From Tricholomella constricta (lineage: Eukaryota > Basidiomycota > Agaricomycetes > Agaricales > Lyophyllaceae): 64,000 nt of DNA. Made by a program: the position numbers and the translations under genes. Below the pieces are notes generated by a model. The model worked only from the letters and a program-made list of their open reading frames with translations. It was not told where the DNA came from and did not search any database. Position 1 is the first letter of the stretch. Each line of letters starts with the position of its first letter. Below are positions 50,599 through 59,636 of the stretch, in pieces. The stretch covers positions 806,001 to 870,000 of the forward strand of contig JAACJP010000003.1 of NCBI GenBank assembly GCA_013368375.1. The letters run 5' to 3'.

Positions 50599-51523
50599 GG
50601 TTGGTTGACGATACTCGCGCAGCCTTGCCAACGACAAACTTTTATACTTGGGCAAAAAAGGGACAAGGTACTGAAGGGTCACCGTTAGCTGAGATTGAAG
50701 ATCTGCTTGATTCGATAAACCCTCGTTGGTGATATGATTTTCTGGCGGAGACGTTTTTTGAATGCAGGGTCGATCAGTGACTAGATACGAAGTCGCAGGA
50801 ATCCAGTGACGCTGAGGAAGAGACGCGAACCCTCGCGAACCTCCAGGTCCAGAACCAGGAATGCCAGGATTCCAGTAGGATGTCATTCTTCTGATATGCT
50901 GACTCGATACTGATCGATAGCTGTACCGTAAGAGATGATTTAATAGCTTGTATGAATGGTACATAAGTACTTAGTGCGCGGTTTGTAAGGAAGAGAGCTC
51001 ACGTTCATAATTCGGTGTCCTTCCCAATGTAGCTATATAGTTTATCAGTATTCTCTTCTCCCAATTGCTGGGGATAGTACATGATCAAGGTTCTTCTCAG
51101 TACCCTTGATTAGCCCACCCTGCCCCGCTAGGGGCCGTCAACCGATGAGAACACAATGATAATGCTGAAAGATGTATATAAACCGTGAAATAGTACATAT
51201 CATGTATCGGGGCTTGGGTACCAAAAGAACTCAGCTTGAAGGAACAGCAGTGGTGAATTATCTCGCAAGAATTTGGAGCCTTGCATTGCGTTTGTACAAC
51301 GTTTGCCACTCCCCTGAAAGTCTTAATTCCGTGGGCCATTGTCGGCTGATCTTTTCAAGGGGAGTTCTGGGAAGAACAAGGGTTTAACCCATCTCGTACT
51401 TCTACACATACTGCATACAGTATGGTGGGAGTTTGGCTAAATATTCCATTCTGTGAATTGGAAGCGCCAAGATCCCAAGCTAACATGAGCGTGCTGAATC
51501 CGCCTCACACGTCGAACTTACAG
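50599..51523. other. intergenic
   Basis: The upstream region of the MFS permease, with no recognised gene. A plus-strand ORF around 51,172-51,390 lacks motifs. Confidence 0.4.
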
Positions 51524-51832
51524 TCAGTCATTCAGCTTGACGCCCGCAGCAAATTCATCCAATTGGCTCCGAACGTCTTCTACCCGTCCGCCTTGTACCC
51601 CAACGTCGGCTCGATTATGTATCTTCAAGGCGGTTCGAGCTTCTTTCACGAAAATGTACGAACTATCGACAGATTCATTGAGGGGATGATCTGCTGGTAG
51701 ATCGGCCGCAGAAGTGGAGTGTTTTTGGGAAGGCAAAAGGGCCGAAGTGTCGATGTCGGATACGCGAAGGAGTGCCAGGTCACGGAGAGTGTTCGACAGG
51801 GTTAAGGGTTTGGAGTCCTCCACCTTCGACAT
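51524..51832 (-). CDS. Small conserved-looking protein
   Basis: An intronless 102-codon ORF starting MSKVEDSKPLTLSNTLRDLA. It contains SDIDTSALLPSQ, DSSYIFVKEARTALKIHN and GGRVEDVRSQLDEFAAG, a two-helix layout with a Ser/Thr linker. The pattern S-Y-FVKEARxALxIHxR followed by RVEDVRxxL recalls small uncharacterised Agaricomycete proteins. No catalytic motif is visible. Coding composition is good and an upstream ATG is absent. Confidence 0.6.
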   Translation of the reverse strand: MSKVEDSKPLTLSNTLRDLALLRVSDIDTSALLPSQKHSTSAADLPADHPLNESVDSSYIFVKEARTALKIHNRADVGVQGGRVEDVRSQLDEFAAGVKLND

Positions 51833-52561
51833 TTTGGTATCTGCTTGAACTCAATCAAGGGAGACAAGCTTCACTTTATACTTATTAAGCTCACTTAAGC
51901 AAAGTTGTTGACCGATGCTTGGCTTTATGGTTGATGTGCAATTTATCGACCCGTCGATTCTTCACACCGTGAAAGACAGCAAGTAAGTACAGTGCTGGTC
52001 TTTATTGAGTTTACTCCTTTGTAACATTGATTTCGTACGTTTTACGAGTGAGGTGTGATAAATCATCAATCATTTCTAACAAGTTGGGCAGATTGATGTG
52101 CGACCGAGAGGACCGTAAGAATGATCCCGAAATTGCACCGACTCCAATTTCCATCAAGCTTTCTCTATCCCAACTGTTAAGGCTTTCACAGCTACTATAT
52201 TCATAACGTAGGCCCATTGAAAAGATTACATACAGGGCAGAGACGGAGGTCAATGCTTTGATGTCGGCAGCTCCACTGGCACTGCCTCCCCAGTGGTCAT
52301 TCCTGATAGTCGGGCGTGTGTGAACTGTTCGGAAAAAGGCCGAAGTATTTGGACACCCTGACGAATATGTGTAGCAAATTCAACAACATAATAGGTTCAG
52401 AGGATGCAGTCCTCGCGGCAAGATACAAGGCTTCCTCTTTTCACTTGCAGGCTTTTGAATGACGTATTGTGATCGAAGAGCCCTTTTTAAGTGACCCATC
52501 ACCGGCACCCATTGAGGCATGCGCGCAGTAAGCATCGATTCTTTCGGGCTTTGCAAGCGTA
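51833..52561. other. intergenic flank of the retroelement
   Basis: One minus-strand ORF (52011 to about 52310) is open, with RNDHWGGSASGAADIKALTS and SRSHINLPNLLEMIDDLSHL, but has no clear start and no family; it could be the remnant of a gene interrupted by the element at 52562. Nothing else is evident. Confidence 0.3.
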
Positions 52562-52754
52562 ATAAGGCTTACGCAATTCGAGAATGAAAATTGAAGAGAA
52601 GAAAAGTGAGAGGCAGTAACTAGAGGAAGATACAATCTGTGGAGGGGGGTTCGTCGCGCGCACGGTTCGTTCCAAATGTTTTCGGGCGCGGGAAGGACTT
52701 CCCCGGTACAAAGGGCGTCGTGTAGTTATGCAAGCGAGTGAGCACGACCACCCA
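52562..52754 (-). repeat. Split direct repeat B2 (element 3' end)
   Basis: 193 bp starting ATAAGGCTTACGCAATTC on the plus strand and ending GAGCACGACCACCCA. It differs from 52956-53148 by one base in the visible alignment (TGTTTT versus TGCTTT). Confidence 0.9.
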
Positions 52755-52791
52755 CTGTAAATGTCAAAGGGAGGGTTGGAGGGTGAGCCAA

Positions 52792-52955
52792 AATTTTGGG
52801 ATGAAGGAACGAGGAGACGAGAGATGTCTCAAAATATAAGAAATACTAAAATAAGTAGTACGACGAAAACAGAGAGAAATAAAAAGGTTCCGTACATGCG
52901 TGCCTTATCTCAGCTTAGGCTAGCCGTGCGCAAGCTTACGTAGCCTTAGCTAACG
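52792..52955 (-). repeat. Split direct repeat A2
   Basis: 164 bp from AATTTTGGGATGAAGG to CCTTAGCTAACG on the plus strand, matching 62561-62724 throughout. It ends exactly where B1 starts. Confidence 0.92.
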
Positions 52956-53148
52956 ATAAGGCTTACGCAATTCGAGAATGAAAATTGAAGAGAAGAAAAG
53001 TGAGAGGCAGTAACTAGAGGAAGATACAATCTGTGGAGGGGGGTTCGTCGCGCGCACGGTTCGTTCCAAATGCTTTCGGGCGCGGGAAGGACTTCCCCGG
53101 TACAAAGGGCGTCGTGTAGTTATGCAAGCGAGTGAGCACGACCACCCA
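52956..53148 (-). repeat. Split direct repeat B1
   Basis: Second copy of the 193-bp repeat, fused to A2 without spacer. It lies just downstream of the separated recombinase tail. Confidence 0.92.
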
Positions 53149-53255
53149 TTTGGAGCATGGCTCTACGTCGGTGAACGAGCCGAGCTGCCCAAATGGAGAC
53201 ATGCGAGAAGAAAGGAAGTAGAATTGAAAAATTATGTAGTACAGGTAGATGTATA

Positions 53256-53312
53256 TTACATAGGTAAGTTGTATTTGTGGGCGAAATTTTGACGGAGAGC
53301 CGTCCAGGCTTG
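53256..53312 (-). pseudogene. Severed C-terminal tail of the tyrosine recombinase
   Basis: Eighteen codons (QAWTALRQNFAHKYNLPM) and the original stop (53256-53258) lie on the far side of the copia insertion, in frame with the recombinase exon at 58208-59134 if one copy of the 5-bp target duplication is counted. They encode the expected end after the catalytic tyrosine. Confidence 0.8.
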
Positions 53313-53317
53313 AGTAA

Positions 53318-53588
53318 TGTTGGCCCTGGCCTATTCTCTCATCGCTTACGTTATCTCTCGCACGTGACTTTCAGATACTCTTCCTCCGTTCACTCGTTCG
53401 CATCCTCAGTTGTCTCTCTTTTATCAACGACACTGAGGATGTGAGTATCTTCGCCCCTTATCTTTCTATTCAATCACTTACACTATATACCTACAGTGAC
53501 TGTGTCTTCTCTAGGTATATAACAAATATAGTTGTCTCTCTTTTATCAACGACACTGAGGATTGACTGTGTCTTCTCTAGGTCTATCA
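53318..53588 (+). repeat. 5' LTR of the copia element
   Basis: Starts TGTTGGCCCTGG and ends TCTATCA. It carries two copies of a TTGTCTCTCTTTTATCAACG block and a TATATACC segment that may serve as core promoter. Flanked on the left by AGTAA. Confidence 0.92.
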
Positions 53589-53600
53589 GGTTATGGGCCC
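53589..53600 (+). other. Primer binding site, tRNA-iMet anticodon-arm type
   Basis: GGTTATGGGCCC directly follows the LTR and is the reverse complement of GGGCCCATAACC, the anticodon stem-loop of eukaryotic initiator tRNA-Met. Drosophila copia uses such an internal half-tRNA primer; here the position adjoining the LTR makes the same mechanism likely. Confidence 0.75.
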
Positions 53601-53761
53601 CGCCTAGAATAGGATACATTGTCGCCTCGTGTCCAAGACTCTCGGCAACTCACCGTTTTTCTTTTCAAATCAATTGTTTTGACCGCATATAGTCACCTCA
53701 ATCGATCTCGATCATTCTTTTTGCCTCCGCCTAATCGACCGATTGCCTCCGTGCCGTCGTG

Positions 53762-54598
53762 ATGGCCAACTCCTCTTTTCGCGGACAAGGATCTGTTCAA
53801 CCGGCTCAATCCACTGCCTTACCGCTCGATTTTCCTGCCTCTCGTAGTACGAGTTCTTCGTCTCAATGCCAAGGATTTGCTCAACTGGATCAATCCACTG
53901 CCTTGCCGTTCACTTCTTCATCCCAACGTCAAGGATTTGCTCAACTGGATCAAACCACTGCCTTGCCGTCCACTTCACCGGTTTCTGGTACTCGTCCGTC
54001 GTCCACTGGTCCCTGGTCTCAGCCACGTCTCGCCCAGTCGTTCGCCGTCCCCTCTATTTCTGCTTCTTCTTACTATGACGCTCAAACTTGGTCACAAACA
54101 CACTTTCTCGCTCCTTCCTCGTCTTATTTCGACACTATCACTTTGCCAGCGCCTCTCTCTTTTCTGAAATCCCTTTCTGTCGTTTCCAATCATCTTTCAA
54201 CTGGTTTATCTGCTTCTTTATCGTTCCAATTGCCTTTAGATCATCGTTCCTTTGCACCGACTTCGTCGGATGGATTTCCTTATGTTTCTTCTATTCATCT
54301 TGCTCATCAGCCTTTAGTTCCTAGTCCTTCTCCATTTTCGATCGTTAATCTCTCCACGTCTTTACATCCGAATTCTCCACAGCATTTCTCATCCCATCCA
54401 CCTTTCCCCGTCGCTTTACAGCACATTGCACCTGTACCGATTCATCCCATTCTTTTTGAACAATTTAATCGTGTCGATTCTCCTTTTTTCGCTACTCCTA
54501 CTCAACCTGCATCTCCTTATCTTCAGAATCACTCTTTCTCTAATTCTTTTCCTTCGGATCATCTTTCTTCTCATCCAAGTCTTTTTTCGCCTCCTTAA
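53762..54598 (+). pseudogene. N-terminal gag-like ORF of the copia element
   Basis: An ORF of 279 codons, Ser/Pro-rich, that starts MANSSFRGQGSVQP. It carries three copies of a unit of the type QGFAQLDQSTALP (near 53790, 53870 and 53930; two are 60 bp apart). It ends at 54598, but similar open coding continues in another frame to the gag domain at 54860. So a stop or frame break probably separates one original ORF. Confidence 0.6.
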
Positions 54599-54859
54599 AC
54601 TCTTTCTAGGACATCTAATCTATTACCTCTTCGTCTAGTTTCTGCTTCGTGCCTTGATTCTTCTCTTTCGCTGTTTTCTCCATTTCATCAGCTACCACAC
54701 CTTCCTTTTTATCCAGTCGATCGTTCTGCTTCTCCCTTAGCTACTTATTTTTTACCTAATTCGCCGCCTCCTTATCATGTTACACCTATTAACACTTTCC
54801 TTTCTACCTACACAAAACCAGACTTCCCCAATTTATCGAGTATCCCCCTTCTTTCCTCG

Positions 54860-55762
54860 GTGAACGACTGGTCCACATGGCACTCTGCGGCTCTTCAAGT
54901 AATCGAGGCGACCGGTTTTTTCGATCACATCGTCGACGTCTTTTCTCCGGACGTGTTACTTGATCCCACGGCTTATCCTTCGTTTCCTCCGCCAATCAAT
55001 ATCGTTCAATTCACACAGGAGGAACTTGAAGTGTACAAGTCCTGGTGGGCCCAGGATGACATTGTATCTTTCGTCCTTGTCGGGAAACTTGGTCCGACTC
55101 TCTCGTCACTTATTCCTTCCAAGCGCGACACTTGGGGCAATCCTCGACGTACCGCCCGTGACATTCTTCGCATTCTTCGTACGAAGTATGGAGTTTACGA
55201 TGCTTGTTCTGCGGCTATTGTTCGCGATTCTGTACTGTCGAAGAAGGTCGTTGGGAACGATGTTTCCTCTTACGTCGATCTTTGGCGGAAAGCCGTCATT
55301 CAAGTCGAGGGCACTCACTGGGACTTCTCATCTTACGAAAAGGTTCAGCACTTTGCCGATGGTCTTCCTCGTACTTACGAGTATGAGACTCTCCGCATTC
55401 AAATCCGTGAAGGTTTTAATGTTCATCCTCCCCACGGTACCATATCTTTTCACGATGCCTCTCAAGCTGCCCTCGACATCGAACTGGCTTCTCGTCGCCT
55501 CACTGCTTCGCATGGTACTGTCCCTTGTCGCTCCCCGACTTCTCCCACTACTTCTTCTCCGAGCTCTACCCCTGCGACTTCATCTACCGACACCAATCCT
55601 CCATCCCGGACTCCTTCTTCCGTCACTCGTCCTCGTTGTTCCAACTGTGGTGCGCTTGGTCACGTAGCCGGAAACTGTTGGGAACCTGGTGGTGGTGATG
55701 TTAGTGGTCAAGATCGCTACCTCGTGGCAAATTCCCCCGTCCTCGCGTTCATGTTTCTGTGA
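54860..55762 (+). pseudogene. Copia gag with CCHC zinc knuckle
   Basis: An ORF of 300 codons starting MNDWSTWHSAALQVIEATGF. It has WAQDDIVSFVLVGKLG, ARDILRILRTKYGVYDA and YVDLWRKAVIQVEG, the helices of the copia/UBN2 gag, and a CSNCGALGHVAGNC knuckle (C-x2-C-x4-H-x4-C) near 55635-55680. It stops at 55762; the next ORF overlaps by a few bases in another frame. Confidence 0.8.
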
Positions 55763-56049
55763 CGTCTGATCCTCCTTCTCGTCAACTCCCGGCTACAGCT
55801 TTTTATTCGGATTTAGCGAACACTGCCGACCCCGTCGTACTTGTCCCACTGACTGGTCGATTCAATGCTATTCTTGACTCTGGGTGCACCATCCACATCA
55901 TTCGAGACCGCGAGTTTTTCTGGTCATACGACACATCTTTAGCAGTCCCTGTTGGTACTGCCCACTGTGGGTTACTCGATACCCTTGCGCGATTGCCTCC
56001 ATGCTCCGGACGTTCCAATCAACCTCCTTTCAGTCGGTTCGTTAACTGA
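55759..56049 (+). pseudogene. Copia aspartic protease fragment
   Basis: The reading frame shifts relative to gag. It contains AILDSGCTIHIIRDREFF, the D-S-G active-site block of copia proteases, near 55870. After about residue 70 the coding sense leaves this frame and reappears in the ORF beginning at 55952, so an indel has broken the protein here. Confidence 0.75.
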
Positions 56050-58063
56050 GCATGATATGCGACTTGTCTTCGAAAAGAATATCACATCTATCCACCTTCC
56101 GGACACTCTCCCCCATCTATCTGCTTATTCCATCAATGCCACAGTCGCCCGACGCCTGTCCTTCCTCAATCTGGATTTTATTCTCCCACTCGATCCTTCC
56201 TCCGGCCTGTCTCTCGACGACCCCATCATTTTTCCTACCATTGAACAGTTGGATTTTGACATAAGTTTTCCCCGAGTCGACCCTACTCCTTCTCTTTGGC
56301 ATCGCCGTTCTGGTCACCTTGGCATTGATACAACTCGTGCCGTACTTACTGAACTATATGCGACTGGGTCTAAGTACGACGGTCCTTTCGTCGATTTCCA
56401 TTGCATTTCTTGTTCGATCGGCAAGCATCTCCAACGTCTATTCAATCACTTTGCCCATCATGCCGACCGAGTCTGCGGCCTTGTTCCCATGGACACTTGT
56501 GCGGCCTCTTGGGAACTCAACCCCGGTCATAGGGTACTCGCTATTTGCCTGGAAACTGGAGAGTTCTCTGGTGGTGATCTCAAAGCTCTTCCTTTGTCCC
56601 GAGGCATCCAACGTCAAATGACCGTTTCCTACGCTCACGCTCAGAATGGCAAGGCAGACGGTTATATCCGGACACTTGAAGCAACTACTAGAACTCTTTT
56701 TGCGGACTCTGGCCTTCCTCCGTCAATTTTTGGCGACGCCATTTTAACAGACAAGTATTTTCGACATCGATTCGTCACCTTCATCTTTCCTGTCAATTCT
56801 ACTCCCTTCTCGATCATGGACGACACCAAACCTGATTTCTCCCATCTTCGAGTATGGGGTTGTCAGTGCTTTGTGCTGATCCCAGCTGAGCTTCGCACGA
56901 AAGGTGGTCCAAACCGTTTTGAAGGAATTTTCGTCGGTTACGAAGAATACCGTCTTATTTGGAAAGTTCGCGACTTGAACGAAAAATACCGTTTTTCCAG
57001 GAACGACGTTTTCTATGAACATATTCGAGGCCCTCTCCGACATCTCTCTCTTTCCCCTGATTCTTCTACCGTTGCACCTCCTTCTTCCGTAATCGAATCT
57101 CCTATCATTCCGGAACCTTCTTCCCCAGATAATTCGCCTGAACTTGCACCTCCAGCTCCTCCCCGTCGCTCTTCTCGGTCGTCAAACCTCACCTCTTTAG
57201 GCACTGTCCATGCAAATGCTATCAAAAATCATGACGACCGACTCACCCGACTTCGGACCGCTAGGACTGCTCGTTATGGGGTTGCTCATCCTCAACAAAC
57301 ACTGTCTCCTACCGAAGATATTGTATCCCTCTTCACTTCTAACTCGTTCGATTCCCCAGGCGACGACCTTATCTCTCATAACTCTGAAGCACTTCATTTT
57401 TTCCAATCGTTGTCCAACAATTCTGATCCTCTTCCTCGTCCCTCTATCTGGGTATTCGTATTACTCTCGATCGTCCAAATCACAAACACTGGCCTTCCCA
57501 AATATCTTTCGCCATCAGTCTCCTCGTTCAATATCATTTCCTCGCCACTGAATCCCTTCTTCGTTACCTTCTTGGTGCTCCTGATCTTGCACTGGAATAC
57601 AACTTTGAACGGAAACCCATTGGTCCTTCTCTTCACGCCCCCATTCCTGGCAACTGCAGCATCATGGACACCGGCTGGGCTAGCAACGAATTCTTCTCGT
57701 CAGGACGTTTCGGACTACGTTTTTCTTCATGTTTTCCAGTCTCGTCTACGTCAACGCACCGTCACTCTTTCTTCTACAGATTTTATTCGCGATCACCTCC
57801 TCTCTGGTTCTTTCCCAACTTCCTGGTTTTCAATTTCGAACATGACTGCCGATATCCTGCACCTACTCCTATTCCTTCAGTTCTTTCTTTCCTTTTTTCT
57901 TCGCTCGTTCTTTTACTCCTGCGATGATGGGGTTGTGTTGGCCCTGGGCCTATTCTCTCATCGCTTACGTTATCTCTCGCACGTGACTTTCAGATACTCT
58001 TCCTCCGTTCACTCGTTCGCATCCTCAGTTGTCTCTCTTTTATCAACGACACTGAGGATGTGA
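55952..58063 (+). pseudogene. Copia integrase region and RNase H remnant
   Basis: The ORF carries DCLHAPDVPINLLSVG, the GAG-pre-integrase box LWHRRSGHLG with CISC, and integrase blocks: PMDTCAASWEL, TGEFSGG (position of the second Asp block, shrunken) and TVSYAHAQNGKADGYIRT, where the usual catalytic Glu block reads KADGY. Integrase tail blocks HLRVWGCQCFVLIP and GIFVGYEEY follow. After a Pro/Ser linker to about 57330 only an RNase H-like trace remains in a second frame (DLALEYNFERKPIGPS, DTGWASNEF, near 57580-57690). The reverse transcriptase core is absent. Confidence 0.75.
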
Positions 58064-58207
58064 GTATCTTCGCCCCTTATCTTTCTATTCAATCACTTAC
58101 ACTATATACCTACAGTGACTGTGTCTTTTCTAGGTATATAACAAATATAGTTGTCTCTCTTTTATCAACGACACTGAGGATTGACTGTGTCTTCTCTAGG
58201 TCTATCA
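57936..58207 (+). repeat. 3' LTR of the copia element
   Basis: 272 bp, TGTTGGCCC to TCTATCA. Compared with the 5' LTR it has one extra G in the GGGCC run and a T in place of C in GTCTTTTCTAG. A purine-rich stretch, GATGATGGGG, precedes it as likely polypurine tract. Confidence 0.92.
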
Positions 58208-59636
58208 AGTAATAGCATTAGGTACTAGAAAATCGAGACGGCGCCAATAAAGTAAGAAACATAGAGAGGACCAACCACCGAGTTTCATAATAACTTCAGG
58301 GGGTACTCCGGTGGCGAGCAGTTCGATGACGCCGCCAATTCGGTAACTATGACCGAAGACGGGGTCAAGACTATGGGTGAGAAAGATTTTAGAAGTGGTA
58401 GACAAGAAAAGAGACTTCGTAAGAGTAGTTGGAGAGGTGTCATTGCGAAAAGCGAAAAGGTGGGATGAGGAGGAAGGACGATTGAGACACAGGTGGTTTT
58501 CGAGGGCAGTGACAGGGCAGAAGAGGTTGTTGGTAGCGGTGAGAATGCATTGGATACCGGTGGGGGAGGTCTTGGTGCAAGGGATGTGGAAGGTTATGAC
58601 TTTGCAACCGTTGACGAATGACGATTTGAAGTTCGACGAAGAGGAAACATGTCGAGATGGTGAGAAGGCGGTGGAAGATGGGAGGAGTTCGCCTAGACGA
58701 CGACAACCCCAGAAGGCTACAAGAGCAGCTGCCCAAACCGCGGCGCCAAAGGGAGACGTGAGGTCAAGATTATTACATAGGCAAAGTAAATGGCGCGCCA
58801 TGATAGGATTACGCGGGGGACGTTTGAAAGGGATGCCGAATTTGTCGGCTGATTTTTGAAGGGATATTACCCATGGATCGCGACCGTGCCATTCGGCGCG
58901 GTGGATGATATGCCAGGCACGCAAACCACTGAGCCAGTTACGCACACATGCACCGGAGCAGGACGATGAGGCGTCGGCGATAAATGCAGAGAGTAAAGCG
59001 TCGGATGCGGGCATACGAAGGTTTTCGGATATGCGTAAGCGGTCACAAAATTGAGTAAAACGGAGGAGGCCCGCGCCATAAGATTGTCGAGTGGATTCAG
59101 ATAAAGATTCGAGTAGAAGGTGGTAAACTTGAGACTAAGAAATAAGCGAAATGAAGATGAATGAAGAAAAGGAATACCTGATTCTCGACGGGAATTTGAG
59201 AATTCAAAGCGTTTTGGGCTTCGAGTGAGTGTGGAGTGGTCCACAGGAGAAGCCGTTGATCTGCAGGTACAACTGGGCGATAAGGACTGGGAGTGTAGAG
59301 ATTTGGGACGCGAGGTGGTTGTGTTTTATGAGATGGGAGAGATCGAGCGGCGAGATGGCGAGGGTTAGGATTGGCGACAAAGAGACCTGGTGCTATGGTA
59401 CAAGAAGTGGTACGAGGCGGTGTAGCCGAAGTTTCGAGAGGAGGAAGTCGACGTTGAATCTTGGGAGAAGGAATTATCTTGTGGCAACGAAATAGACCAG
59501 GAGCGATCATGGAAGGTGTAGTGCGTGCGGGATACTTGGTTGATTCGATTGTTGGAGTGCGTGGAAGAAGACCGTGGGGGTCATCTAAACCAACATCGAA
59601 AGCCTCAGTTGAGGCAGAGTTGAGAGGACTAGCCAT
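58205..59636 (-). pseudogene. Tyrosine recombinase of the Ngaro-like element, interrupted
   Basis: Exon 1 is 59178-59636, starting MASPLNSASTEAFDVGLDDP. It is Pro/Ser-rich and ends PVENQ. A 43-bp intron (59135-59177) joins it to SQVYHLLLESLSESTRQSYG, the N-terminal DNA-binding part. The catalytic domain has FWGCRRLGELL (first Arg), GHSYRIGGVIELL (H-x-x-R), KLGGWSS and FLLYWRR (tyrosine). The insertion of copia puts a TGA, formed from the LTR end, after NAIT, so the last 18 codons are cut off. The ATG overlaps the pol stop in ATGGCTAG. It would cut and rejoin circular DNA at the split repeats. Confidence 0.85.

Larger units (their letters stand above)
53318..58207 (+). mobile_element. Copia-type LTR retrotransposon, internally deleted
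   Basis: It has LTRs of 271 and 272 bp, both TG...CA, that differ at two visible positions, and a 5-bp target duplication AGTAA at 53313-53317 and 58208-58212. Internal parts in plus order: gag-like, CCHC knuckle, aspartic protease, GAG-pre-integrase, degenerate integrase, and a remnant of RNase H. The order with integrase before RNase H is that of copia. The catalytic core of reverse transcriptase is missing, and the coding region has a stop and frame breaks, so the copy cannot be autonomous. Near-identical LTRs suggest a recent insertion. Confidence 0.92.

Noticed and set aside
52562..53148. First read as a solo LTR or a 190-bp target duplication around a small insertion
   Set aside because: The 164-bp segment in the middle recurs at 62561-62724 and the whole set fits split direct repeats of one element.
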